Under the pieces are notes generated by a model that worked only from the letters and a program-made list of their open reading frames with translations, had not been told where the DNA came from and did not search any database. DNA of 64,000 nucleotides from Amycolatopsis sp. NBC_01488. Its GTDB lineage: Bacteria; Actinomycetota; Actinomycetes; Mycobacteriales; Pseudonocardiaceae. This document shows positions 23,275 through 31,994 of this stretch, in pieces; positions within the stretch are counted from its first letter, which is position 1; each line of letters begins with the position of its first letter. The stretch lies in the NCBI RefSeq assembly GCF_036227105.1, contig NZ_CP109434.1, forward strand, positions 6,544,501-6,608,500, read 5' to 3'. Both the position numbers and the translations under genes were made by a program.

Positions 23275-25146
23275 ATGAAGCTGCGCCACGCGCTGTCCGC
23301 GCTCCTGCTGCTCGCCGGGATGCTCCTGGGGACTGGCACCGCGAACGCCGCGGAATCACCGGTTCCGCCACCCGTCATGGGCTGGGCGTCGTGGAACTCC
23401 TTCGCCGCGAAGATCGACTACGACGTCATCAAAGCGCAGGCCGACGCGCTGGTGTCGGCCGGGCTCAAGGACGTCGGCTACCGCTACGTCAACATCGACG
23501 AAGGCTGGTGGCAGGGCACGCGTAACTCCGCGGGCGACATCGTCGTCGACGAGACCGAGTGGCCCGGCGGGATGCGGGCGATCGCGGACTACCTGCACGG
23601 CAAGGGGTTGAAGGCCGGGATCTACACCGACGCCGGACGGGACGGCTGCGGCTACTACTTCCCGACCGGCCGCCCCGCGGCGCCCGGCTCCGGCAGTGAA
23701 GGCCACTACCTGCAGGACATGCTGCAGTTCCAGCGCTGGGGCTTCGACTTCGTCAAGGTCGACTGGTGCGGCGGCGACGCCGAGGGCCTCGACCCGGCGA
23801 GCACGTACCGGGCGATCAGCGACGCCAACCGCGCCGCGACCGCACAGACCGGCCGCACGCTCACCCTGTCCATCTGCGACTGGGGCAAGAAGAACCCGTG
23901 GAACTGGGGCGCCGGCACGGCCCCGATGTGGCGCACCAGCACGGACATCATCTACTACGGCCAGACCGCGACCCTCCCGCAGGTGCTCACCAACTTCGAC
24001 CAAGCGCAGCACCCCGTGTCGCAGCACACCGGGTACGTCAACGATCCCGACATGCTCACCGTCGGCCTGCCGGGGCTGACCGCCGCGCAGGGCCGGACCG
24101 AACTGGGCATGTGGGCGGTCTCCGGCGCGCCGCTGCTCGCAGGCAACGACCTCACGACGATGAGCGCGGAAACGGCGTCGATCCTGAAGAACCGGGAAGT
24201 CATCGCCGTCGACCAGGACCCGCGCGGCTTGCAGGGGGTGAAGGTCGCCGAGGACGCCGCCGGTCTCCAGGTGTACGGCAAAGTCCTGAGCGGCACCGGA
24301 AAACGCGCGGTGCTGCTGCTCAACCGGACGTCGTCGGCCGCGACGATGACCGCGCGCTGGGCCGACCTCGGGCTGACCCCGGCCGCGGCGAAGGTCCGGA
24401 ACCTCTGGGCGGCCGGTGACCAGGGCAGCTACGCCACCGGATACAGCGTGAGCGTCCCGGCGAACGACTCGGTGCTGCTGACCGTCCAGGGCACCGACGC
24501 CGCGGCCACGCACGGCACGTCGATCACCGCGGCCGCAACCGGTCTGGCCGTCGCGACCTTCACCTACAGCGCGACCACCACGCGAACCCCGACCCTCGCC
24601 GTGAACGGTCAGCAGCCGACCGTCCTCGCCTTCCCCGCGACCGGCGGAGCGGCCAAGACCGTCTCCGCGGTGGTTTCCCTGGGCAAGGGCACGAACACCC
24701 TGACGCTTTCGGGTACGCCACCACAGCTCACCGACGTCGCGGTCCTGCCCCTGCCGGGAAGCGGCGGCGTCCAGGTAGTCGGCACGCAGTCGAGCCGGTG
24801 CCTCGACGTCGACGACAACAGCATCGCCAACGGCGTCCAGGCCCAGCTGTGGGACTGCGCGGCGGGCCCCAACCAGACGTGGACGCCGACGCGCGGCCAG
24901 CTCGTCGTCAACGGCACCAAATGCCTGGACGCCTACGACAACGGGACCACCAACGGGACCGCGGTGGTCATCTGGGACTGCAACGGCCAGCGCAACCAGC
25001 AGTGGACCCTGAACGCCGACGGCACCATCACGAACGCGCTCTCCGGGCTCTGCCTGGACGCGAGCGGCGCCGGCACGGCCAACGCCACGAAGATCATCCT
25101 CTGGGCCTGCGGCGGCGGGGCCAACCAGCAGTGGACCCGGCGGTGA
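23275..25146 (+). CDS. Secreted GH27 alpha-galactosidase with C-terminal ricin-type (CBM13) domain
   Basis: 623 residues. A Sec signal peptide (MKLRHALSALLLLAGMLLG, cleavage after TANA ~24) leads into a GH27 barrel. The nucleophile Asp162 is in FVKVDWCGG and the acid/base Asp223 in MWRTSTDI. GWASWNSF and NIDEGWW are hallmark motifs. A beta-sandwich follows. Residues ~500-623 hold three ricin repeats, each with a CLD start and a QxW end (NQTWT, NQQWT, NQQWT). It should remove terminal alpha-galactose from extracellular glycans while anchored to carbohydrate. ATG 23275 has GGAG eight bases upstream; a LacI operator precedes it. Confidence 0.95.
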   Translation: MKLRHALSALLLLAGMLLGTGTANAAESPVPPPVMGWASWNSFAAKIDYDVIKAQADALVSAGLKDVGYRYVNIDEGWWQGTRNSAGDIVVDETEWPGGMRAIADYLHGKGLKAGIYTDAGRDGCGYYFPTGRPAAPGSGSEGHYLQDMLQFQRWGFDFVKVDWCGGDAEGLDPASTYRAISDANRAATAQTGRTLTLSICDWGKKNPWNWGAGTAPMWRTSTDIIYYGQTATLPQVLTNFDQAQHPVSQHTGYVNDPDMLTVGLPGLTAAQGRTELGMWAVSGAPLLAGNDLTTMSAETASILKNREVIAVDQDPRGLQGVKVAEDAAGLQVYGKVLSGTGKRAVLLLNRTSSAATMTARWADLGLTPAAAKVRNLWAAGDQGSYATGYSVSVPANDSVLLTVQGTDAAATHGTSITAAATGLAVATFTYSATTTRTPTLAVNGQQPTVLAFPATGGAAKTVSAVVSLGKGTNTLTLSGTPPQLTDVAVLPLPGSGGVQVVGTQSSRCLDVDDNSIANGVQAQLWDCAAGPNQTWTPTRGQLVVNGTKCLDAYDNGTTNGTAVVIWDCNGQRNQQWTLNADGTITNALSGLCLDASGAGTANATKIILWACGGGANQQWTRR

Positions 25147-25385
25147 CCCACGCGGTCGAGTCGCGGATCACCAGCCGCCACGGCCGCGTGTGCCTGCCGG
25201 GGGAGGGCTCGCCGTTGATCGCCGCCGGCGGCAGGTCGGCGGCGGTCCGCCCGAGCGCTTCCGGCTCCACGTCGACGGCCGGGCCTGGGCCCGGCCGCCG
25301 CTGACGATGATGCCCTCGACGCGCGCGAGAGCAGCGTGCGCGGGGACGGAAATCTGCCGGATTTGCCCGCGCCGTCGAGGAGTTA
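25147..25385 (-). pseudogene. Remnant of a LacI family regulator
   Basis: On the minus strand, one frame reads ALARVEGIIVSGG, like the mid effector domain of LacI proteins. A second frame then reads VEPEALGRTAADLPPAAING and, after a short gap, RPWRLVIRDST, the usual LacI C-terminus. The two pieces are in different frames, and the DNA-binding domain is missing. I read this as a decayed, internally deleted regulator, beside a gene that still carries a LacI operator. No intact gene lies in this gap. Confidence 0.55.
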
Positions 25386-25439
25386 CCGGCTGTTCACCAT
25401 CGCGGGAGCCGACTTCCGCAGGGCCGTGGTCGTGGTGAT

Positions 25440-25727
25440 TCACCAATACCGGCCACGGGTTGACAAACCCGGTTCGCGCGCCGCGGAGAGCTCTTCGGCG
25501 AGGATGAGGTTCACGTGCACCGCGGCGTGTCCCAGGACGCGGCGCGTGGCGGCGAGCGCGGTCAGGGTCACCAGGACGCCGGTCCCGGCGAGCAGGCCAC
25601 CGACGGTGTCCCCGGGGATCACCGCGGCGACGGAGCCGGCCAGGAGGACGGGCGGCCACCAGCGGGCGGGGAGGGCGTGCCGCGGCCGCCGGACCCCGGC
25701 TCGCGTGCGCTGCCGATGCAGGGCCAT
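25440..25727 (-). CDS. Small membrane protein of unknown function
   Basis: 95 residues. A basic N-terminus (MALHRQRTRAGVRRPRHA) precedes two hydrophobic segments (WWPPVLLAGSVAAVIPG and TVGGLLAGTGVLVTLTALAA). The ATG at 25727 follows GGAGGCGAA, a strong ribosome site, which supports expression. The C-terminal part is amphipathic and has no recognisable motif. The gene faces away from the promoter region of 25954. Confidence 0.6.
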   Translation of the reverse strand: MALHRQRTRAGVRRPRHALPARWWPPVLLAGSVAAVIPGDTVGGLLAGTGVLVTLTALAATRRVLGHAAVHVNLILAEELSAAREPGLSTRGRYW

Positions 25728-25953
25728 TTCGCCTCCGATCCGCCGTCGGGTGGTCCTGCATCACGACTGACCGGGTCATCCGGGTTACCGGGTCTTCGCG
25801 TTCCGTACCCGAACGCCCGAAATCTCCGTCGAACGGCTCAATCGTGCCTGCTGTGGGTTGTCCGCGGCTGTGTGCACATCACCACATCGGGGCTCGAAGT
25901 CTGTTCGATCAAGTGTTAGCCCGAGGTGCTTAGGATGGTGGGAGGAGGTGGAC

Positions 25954-26184
25954 ATGACGTCGGAGGAGCTGATCGTCGAGTTCGCCCTGACGCGCCTGGA
26001 CCATCCCGACCTGGACCTCGAGGACCTGGCCGCGCTGGTCGTCCGCCGGGGCGGCCCGGAGCGGGTGCTGGAGTTCGCGTCGGAGAACCTGGCGGAGCGA
26101 GGGGAGCTGCGAGCAGCCCAGTTCCCGGCGGCGGTCGAGCACGTGCTGCGGGTGGTCCTCACGCTGCGCGGCCCTTCGGACTGA
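25954..26184 (+). CDS. Small acidic hypothetical protein
   Basis: 76 residues, rich in Glu and Leu (EELIVEFALTRLDHPDLDLEDLAALVVRRGG). It is predicted helical, with no membrane segment or metal site. GGAGGAGG five bases before ATG 25954 supports the start, and TAGGAT at 25931-25936 is a possible -10 element. The function is unknown. The 189 bp between its stop and the ROK gene contain no supported gene. Confidence 0.65.
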   Translation: MTSEELIVEFALTRLDHPDLDLEDLAALVVRRGGPERVLEFASENLAERGELRAAQFPAAVEHVLRVVLTLRGPSD

Positions 26185-26373
26185 CGCCGCGGAGCAGGGG
26201 AGCAGGGCCGCGCTGAGGGGCATGCCCTTCGCGAGGACCGTGGCGCCGACGAAGTGCGCAGCTCACTCGCCACGCAGCGCAAGCTGCCCAACGGACGCGC
26301 GGCCCGGGCCTCACCACGCCGCGCGGGCGAGTCCGCTTGATCGATCGGCACGGCAGACCGACCTCGCCGCCCG

Positions 26374-27624
26374 CTAAGCCTCGCCGGCCGCGCGGCGCAG
26401 TCCGCGCCGGTCGAACACCAGCTCCCGGGCCGTCCCCAGGGCGGTCGCGATCGCGCCCGCCAGCACCGCGTCCTCACCCAGCTGCCCCGCGACGATCTCC
26501 GGGACGACCGGCACCGTCGCCGCCAGTGCGTTCCGCATCGGTGCCGCCAGCAGGTCCGTGTTCCCGCCGATCCCGCCGCCGAGCACGATCAGCCGCGGGT
26601 CCAGCACCGCCGTCACCGCCGCGACCACGTACGCCAGCTTCTCCGCTTCCTCCGCGACCACTTGCAACGCCCGGGAATCCCCGGCTCGCGCCAGGCGGAA
26701 CACGTCCTTCGCCGACCGCGCGGTCAGTCCCCGCGCACGGGCCGCCTCGACCACCGCCTGGCCCGCCGCCGCCGTCTCCACCGGGCCCGGGCGGCGGGCG
26801 CCGGCCGCCGCCGGGAGGGGGCCGAACGGGAGGTCCGCGATCTCGCCCGCCGCGCCGTGGGCGCCGCGGAACAGCCTGCCGTCCACCAGCAGGCCCATGC
26901 CGATGCCCGTGCCGACCGTCAGGCACACCAGGACGTCGACGCCCAGCGCCGCCCCGAGCGCGCGCTCGCCCACCGCGCACAGGTTCGCGTCGTTCTCCAC
27001 CACGACGTCCGAGCCCGCGCCCGCCAGCGCGGCGACGAGCTCGTGCAGCAGCCCGCGCCGCTCCCAGCCCGGCAGGTTCGGCGCGCGGTGGACCGTCCCG
27101 GTCGCCGGGTCGGGGACGCCCGGGGTGCCGACCACCGTCGAGACGACGTCGTGCGGGGCGAGCCCGGCCGAGGCCACCGCGTGTTCGACGGATTCGCTTA
27201 CGGTGCGCACCAAAGCGCTCGCGGAGCGGCACCGGTTGGGCTCGTCGAGCCGCGCGACGATGCTGCCTTCCAGGTCGGCCACGGCGATCCGGATCGCCCG
27301 GCGTCCGATGTCGACGCCGACGACGTGCCCCGCGTCCGGCGCCGCCTGGTAGACGACCGCCGCGCGCCCCGGACCGGCCAGGCTCCGCCCGGTGGTCCGG
27401 ACCAGACCGTGCTGCTCGAGATCGAGAAGCGCCTGTCCCACCGTGGGTTTCGACAGTCCCGTGGCGGCCGCGATCTGCGGTCGCGTCGCCTCGCCCTGCC
27501 CGCGCAGCCGCTCCAGGACGAGACGCTGGTTCAGCGCCCGCATGCTCGCCGGGGTACCCACCTGCGGCCCGATTCGCCCCACGACGTCCCCATCTCCGAT
27601 CTGCGTTGCCGCAAGTTTATCCAC
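26374..27624 (-). CDS. ROK family transcriptional repressor
   Basis: About 416 residues. The N-terminal winged helix (MRALNQRLVLERLRGQGEATRPQIAAATGLSKPTVGQAL) precedes a ROK sugar-binding domain with GVDIGRRAIRIAVADL, the Asp in VVENDANLCAVGE, and GAAGEIADLP. The zinc CxCGxxGC cluster is absent. Repressors of this group respond to amino sugars or glycosides. GTG 27624 (after AAAGGG) is preferred because a GTG at 27645 would lie almost within the promoter palindrome 27653-27671. It is divergent from the permease-glycosidase-kinase operon it should control. Confidence 0.88.
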   Translation of the reverse strand: MDKLAATQIGDGDVVGRIGPQVGTPASMRALNQRLVLERLRGQGEATRPQIAAATGLSKPTVGQALLDLEQHGLVRTTGRSLAGPGRAAVVYQAAPDAGHVVGVDIGRRAIRIAVADLEGSIVARLDEPNRCRSASALVRTVSESVEHAVASAGLAPHDVVSTVVGTPGVPDPATGTVHRAPNLPGWERRGLLHELVAALAGAGSDVVVENDANLCAVGERALGAALGVDVLVCLTVGTGIGMGLLVDGRLFRGAHGAAGEIADLPFGPLPAAAGARRPGPVETAAAGQAVVEAARARGLTARSAKDVFRLARAGDSRALQVVAEEAEKLAYVVAAVTAVLDPRLIVLGGGIGGNTDLLAAPMRNALAATVPVVPEIVAGQLGEDAVLAGAIATALGTARELVFDRRGLRRAAGEA

Positions 27625-27652
27625 GGAACCCTTTCGGCTCCGCACGTTCTAT

Positions 27653-27671
27653 GTTAAGAAACTTTACTAAC
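27653..27671. promoter_or_regulatory. ROK operator palindrome GTTAAGAAACTTTACTAAC
   Basis: A 19-bp palindrome about a central C: GTTA, AAA, TTT and TAAC are symmetric and only the paired dinucleotides between them differ. It lies between the divergent ROK gene and the permease GTG (27691), 10 bp before GGAGG. The AAA-TTT core resembles ROK-family boxes described for chitosan regulators (from memory). Confidence 0.72.
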
Positions 27672-27690
27672 TACTGGACGGAGGCACGTC

Positions 27691-29130
27691 GTGAGTTCAC
27701 CCACTCGTTCGGGGGAGCCGGGGACCGCACAGCCCGCCCTCGAGCGCAAGATCGGCCCACTGCAGGCCACCGCGATCAACATGACCCAGATGTGCGGTAT
27801 CGGCCCGTTCGTCACGATTCCGGCCATGGTCGCCACCATGGGCGGCCCGCAGGCGATGTTCGGCTGGATCATCGGGGCGATCGTCGCGCTGGCCGACGGG
27901 CTCATCTGGGCCGAGCTCGGCGCCGCGATGCCGGGCGCCGGCGGCACCTACCTGTACCTGCGCGAAGCGTTCCAGTACCGCACCGGGCGGCTGATGCCGT
28001 TCCTGTTCGTCTGGAGCGCGGTGCTGTTCATCCCGCTGATCATGTCGACCGGCATCATCGGCCTCGTCCAGTACCTCGGCTACCTCATCCCGGGCGTCAC
28101 CGACGACGCGGGTACCACGCCACTGGGCAAGATCATCGGCGTCGGCATCACGCTCCTGATCATCGTGGCGCTGTTCCGCAAGATCGGCCAGATCTCGAAG
28201 CTCACCACCGTGCTGTTCGTCGTCATGCTGGCCGCGGTGCTCGCGACGATCGTCGCGGCGTTCTCGCACTTCAGCGCCACGCAGGCGTTCGCCTTCACGC
28301 CGGGGGCGTTCAGCTCCGCCGGCGACGGCACGTTCTGGGGCGGCCTCGGCGCCGGCCTGATCATCGCCATCTACGACTACCTCGGCTACAACACCTCCGC
28401 CTACCTCGGCGGTGAGGTGCGGAACCCGGGCCGGACGCTCCCGCGGTCGATCATCTTTTCCATCATCGGCATCATGGGCCTGTACTTCCTGCTTCAGGTC
28501 GGCGTGCTCGGCTCGATCCCGCTGGCGCAGCTCAAGGACGCGAAGTCGGTCGCATCGTCGGTGCTCGAACAGGTGTGGGGCAGCGGCGCGGCCAAGTCGA
28601 TCACCGTGCTGATCGTGATCGCCGCCATCGGGTCGGTCTTCGCCGGGCTGCTCGGCGGCTCGCGCGTGCCGTTCGAAGCCGCGCGCGACAAGGTGTTCCT
28701 GCCCGTGTTCGGAAAGCTGCACCCGAAGCTGCACCTGCCCACCGCGGGCGTGCTCACCATGGGCGTCATCACGATCCTCGGCTCGCTGTTCACCCTGACC
28801 ACGGTGATCAACGCGGCGGTCGCGACGCTGGTCATCATCCAGTCGCTGGCCCAGGTCGCCGCGATCGTGGTGCTGCGCCGTCGGCAGCCGGGACTCCGGC
28901 GGCCGTACCGGCAGTGGCTCTACCCGGTGCCGACCATCATCGCGCTGGTCGGCTGGGTCTACATCTACATCTCGGCCGACTGGCTCTCGATCGGGCTGTC
29001 GCTGGGCTGGATCGCCGTGGGCGCGCTCGCGTACCTGGCCTACGCCAAGGCCGAGAACACGTGGCCCTTCGGGCCCAAGGAGATCAAAGAGGCGTTCGCC
29101 GCCACCGACACCGAAGGGGCACCGGCATGA
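27691..29130 (+). CDS. APC superfamily permease
   Basis: 479 residues with about twelve membrane helices. The first, IGPLQATAINMTQMCGIGPFVTIP, has the glycine-rich unwound stretch typical of amino acid-polyamine-organocation transporters. GGTYLYLREAF, GYNTSAYLGGEVRNPGRTLPR and GSRVPFEAARDKVFLP are family motifs. It probably imports a small amine or amino sugar in symport with H+ or Na+. GTG 27691 follows GGAGG. It is the first gene of an operon with a GH2 glycosidase (ATGA overlap) and a ROK kinase, an unusual partner since ABC sugar importers normally fill this place. Confidence 0.92.
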   Translation: MSSPTRSGEPGTAQPALERKIGPLQATAINMTQMCGIGPFVTIPAMVATMGGPQAMFGWIIGAIVALADGLIWAELGAAMPGAGGTYLYLREAFQYRTGRLMPFLFVWSAVLFIPLIMSTGIIGLVQYLGYLIPGVTDDAGTTPLGKIIGVGITLLIIVALFRKIGQISKLTTVLFVVMLAAVLATIVAAFSHFSATQAFAFTPGAFSSAGDGTFWGGLGAGLIIAIYDYLGYNTSAYLGGEVRNPGRTLPRSIIFSIIGIMGLYFLLQVGVLGSIPLAQLKDAKSVASSVLEQVWGSGAAKSITVLIVIAAIGSVFAGLLGGSRVPFEAARDKVFLPVFGKLHPKLHLPTAGVLTMGVITILGSLFTLTTVINAAVATLVIIQSLAQVAAIVVLRRRQPGLRRPYRQWLYPVPTIIALVGWVYIYISADWLSIGLSLGWIAVGALAYLAYAKAENTWPFGPKEIKEAFAATDTEGAPA

Positions 29131-31994
29131 CGAAGAAGCTCGCCGCCCTCGCCGCGCTGCTGCTCGTGCCCGGCGTGCTCAGCGTGGCGGGACCCGCCGC
29201 CGCGCAGGACGCCCAGGCCGAGGTGGCGAAGCCGCACGGCCTCAGCACGATCGGCCTGCAGGGCTGGCAGGTCCGCACCACCGCGGACGTCAAGGACGGC
29301 GGTGACCAGGTCTCCACGCCCGGGTACGCCACCCGCGGCTGGCTGCCCGTGAAGCCGGACGACGCGGGCGCGCCCGGCACCGAGATCAACGCCCTGGTGC
29401 AGAACGGCAAGTGCCCGGACGTCTTCTACTCCGACAACATGCGCAAGTGCTTCGGGTACGTCGACAAGGTCGGCCCCGTCGCCACCTTGCCGTTCTCCGA
29501 CCCGTGGTGGTACCGCACCGACTTCACCCCGGACATCAAGGCGGGCCAGCACGCCAAGCTGACCATCCCGGGCATCGTCGGCGAGGGCGACGTCTGGGTG
29601 AACGGCAAGCTCGTCGCCACCAAGGACATCGTGAGCGGCGCGTTCGCCGGGCACACGTTCGACGTCTCGCAGCTGGTCAAGCCGGGCAAGAACACCCTGG
29701 CGATCAAGGTGTACCCGAACAACCCGCTGAAGATGTACACGCTCGACCAGGTCGACTGGAGCCAGATCCCGCCCGACAACGACACCGGCATCCAGTTCGC
29801 GCCGACGCTGCAGGTCGGCGACGCGCTCACCGGCGACAACGCGCACGTCGTGCAGGACAACGCCCCCGACCTGTCCAGCTCGAAGCTGACCGTGAAGCTC
29901 GACGTCACCAACAACGCGGCGACCCCGCAGACCGGTGACGTCGCCGCGACGGTCACCCCGCCCTCGGGCGCGCCGGTCGTCGTCCACCAGCGGGTGACGA
30001 TCCCGGCGAACACCAAGCAGACCGTGACGTTCGCACCGGTGAAGATCCAGCAGCCGCGGGTGTGGTGGCCGTACTCGATGGGTGACCAGCCGCTGTACAC
30101 GCTGAGCACCGCGGTCTCGCAGGACGGCGTGCTCTCGACGTCGTCGAAGAGCACCTTCGGCATCCGCGCGGTCACCTCGCGGCTGGTCGGGAAGTCCGCG
30201 CCGCTGCCCGACGGCGCGCGCCAGTTCACGATCAACGGCAAGGACTTCGTGTTCCGCGGCGGCGGCTTCGCGCCGGACCTGTTCCTGCGCTACGACTCCG
30301 CCGACACCGCGCACCAGATCGCGCTGATCAAGAACATGGGCCTCTCCGGCGTCCGCCTCGAAGGCCACGACATGCCGCAGGACTTCTACGACCAGGCCGA
30401 CCGCGCCGGCCTGCTGGTCATCGGCGGGTTCATCTGCTGTGACGCCTGGCAGCCGGACACCGCCGAGCAGCTGGGCGAGCGGGACCTGCGGATCATCCAC
30501 GACTCGTCGGTGAGCATCGCGCAACGCGAGCGCAACCACCCCAGCGTCTTCAACTACGGCTGGAGCGACAACGAGCCGTTCCCGAACCAGGAGAACGCCG
30601 TCCTCACCGCCTTCAAGCAGGAGGACTTCCAGGTTCCGGTGATCGCTTCGGCGGAGTACAAGAGCACGCCGACGCTGGGCAACTCGGGGGAGAAGGAAGG
30701 CCCGTACGACTGGGTCCCGCCGTCGTACTGGTACGACACCTCGCACTTCGACGCGTCCGACGACAGCCGGACCAACGCGGGCGGTTCCTGGGGCTTCGCG
30801 AGCGAGCAGAGCGCCGGGCACACCGTGCCCACGCTCGACTCGATCAAGCGGTTCCTCTCGCCCACCGAACAGGCGAAGCTGTGGCAGGACCCGGCGTACA
30901 ACCAATACCACGCGAACTTCGAGCCCGACCACGGCGGCTACGCGTTCGGCACGCTGTACACGCTGGACCAGTCGATCACCCAGCGGTACGGCAAGTGGAA
31001 CTCGCTGAAGTCCTATGTGGACCTGGCGAACATCGCGAACTACGAGAACACCCGTTCGCAGTTCGAGGCGTTCCTGCACCACTCGACGGACAAGGACAAC
31101 CCGTCGACCGGCGTCGTCTACTGGCAGCTCAACAAGGGCTGGCCGACGCTGCTGTGGTCGCTCTACAACGACGACGGCGACCAGCCGGGCGCGTTCTTCG
31201 GCGCCAAGAAGGCGAACAAGCCGCTGCACGCGATCTACGGCTACGACAACGGTTCCGTGACCATGGACAACCTCGGCGCGGGCCCGCAGTCCGGGCTTTC
31301 GGTGCAGGCCCGCGTGCTCGACACCGCGGGCAAGGTGCTGGACGACCAGACGGCTTCCGGCATCTCGCTGGGTTCGCAGGGCGTGCGCACCGGGGTCCTG
31401 AAGCCGAAGGTGCCGGCCGAGACGAAGGCGCCGGCGCCCGCGCAGGTCTACTTCGTCGAGCTGCAGGTGAAGCAGGGCGGGAAGGTCGTCGACCGGAACG
31501 TCTACTGGCTTTCGACGCAGAAGGACGTCGTCGACTGGGGCAAGACGCTGGGCAACCCGCAGGCGACGCTGTCGCAGTACAGCAACCTGCAGGCCCTGCA
31601 GAACCTGCCGAAGTCGCAGGTCAGCGCGGTCGCGTCGACGCGATCGAACGGCGGCGACCTCGTCTCCACGGTGACCGTGACCAACACGTCGAAGACCCCG
31701 GGCGCGGCGTTCTTCCTCCGGGCCGACGTCCGGCGGGGGACCGCGGACGGGCGCGAGGCGGGCGGTGACAACCAGCTCGCGAACGCGACCTGGGACGACA
31801 ACGACATCACGCTGTGGCCGGGCCAGTCGCAGACGCTGACCGCCACCTACAAGGCGTCCGACCTGCGGGGCGCGGTGCCGGTGATCAGCGTCGACGGGTT
31901 CAACACCGGCCGGATCGTGGTGCCGGCGGCCGGTGGGTACGGCCACCACGGGGACGCGGCCGTCGCGCCGCAGATCGAGGGGTTCAGGGAGTGA
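29127..31994 (+). CDS. Secreted GH2 glycosidase, exo-beta-D-glucosaminidase/endo-beta-mannosidase type
   Basis: 955 residues. A signal peptide (MTKKLAALAALLLVPGVLSVAGPAAAQ) is followed by a GH2 sugar-binding domain (WYRTDF, GEGDVWVNGK), an Ig-like domain (RVWWPYSMGDQPLY) and a TIM barrel with FRGGGF and GVRLEGHDMPQDFYDQAD. The candidate acid/base Asp481 is in YGWSDNEP, as in CsxA-type enzymes, and the nucleophile Glu560 in WGFASEQS. It should release terminal GlcN (or act on Man-beta-GlcNAc) outside the cell. ATG overlaps the permease stop. Context with a ROK kinase favours amino-sugar polymer use. Confidence 0.9.
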   Translation: MTKKLAALAALLLVPGVLSVAGPAAAQDAQAEVAKPHGLSTIGLQGWQVRTTADVKDGGDQVSTPGYATRGWLPVKPDDAGAPGTEINALVQNGKCPDVFYSDNMRKCFGYVDKVGPVATLPFSDPWWYRTDFTPDIKAGQHAKLTIPGIVGEGDVWVNGKLVATKDIVSGAFAGHTFDVSQLVKPGKNTLAIKVYPNNPLKMYTLDQVDWSQIPPDNDTGIQFAPTLQVGDALTGDNAHVVQDNAPDLSSSKLTVKLDVTNNAATPQTGDVAATVTPPSGAPVVVHQRVTIPANTKQTVTFAPVKIQQPRVWWPYSMGDQPLYTLSTAVSQDGVLSTSSKSTFGIRAVTSRLVGKSAPLPDGARQFTINGKDFVFRGGGFAPDLFLRYDSADTAHQIALIKNMGLSGVRLEGHDMPQDFYDQADRAGLLVIGGFICCDAWQPDTAEQLGERDLRIIHDSSVSIAQRERNHPSVFNYGWSDNEPFPNQENAVLTAFKQEDFQVPVIASAEYKSTPTLGNSGEKEGPYDWVPPSYWYDTSHFDASDDSRTNAGGSWGFASEQSAGHTVPTLDSIKRFLSPTEQAKLWQDPAYNQYHANFEPDHGGYAFGTLYTLDQSITQRYGKWNSLKSYVDLANIANYENTRSQFEAFLHHSTDKDNPSTGVVYWQLNKGWPTLLWSLYNDDGDQPGAFFGAKKANKPLHAIYGYDNGSVTMDNLGAGPQSGLSVQARVLDTAGKVLDDQTASGISLGSQGVRTGVLKPKVPAETKAPAPAQVYFVELQVKQGGKVVDRNVYWLSTQKDVVDWGKTLGNPQATLSQYSNLQALQNLPKSQVSAVASTRSNGGDLVSTVTVTNTSKTPGAAFFLRADVRRGTADGREAGGDNQLANATWDDNDITLWPGQSQTLTATYKASDLRGAVPVISVDGFNTGRIVVPAAGGYGHHGDAAVAPQIEGFRE

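Noticed and set aside
26185..26373. Possible gene fragment between 25954 gene and ROK regulator
   Set aside because: The minus strand reads VGATVLAKGMPLSAALL, which resembles a membrane segment, but there is no start, no ribosome site and no family I recognise.
28575..29126. Upstream extension of the GH2 frame
   Set aside because: It overlaps the APC permease. The ATG at 29127 starts a clean signal peptide and overlaps the permease stop.
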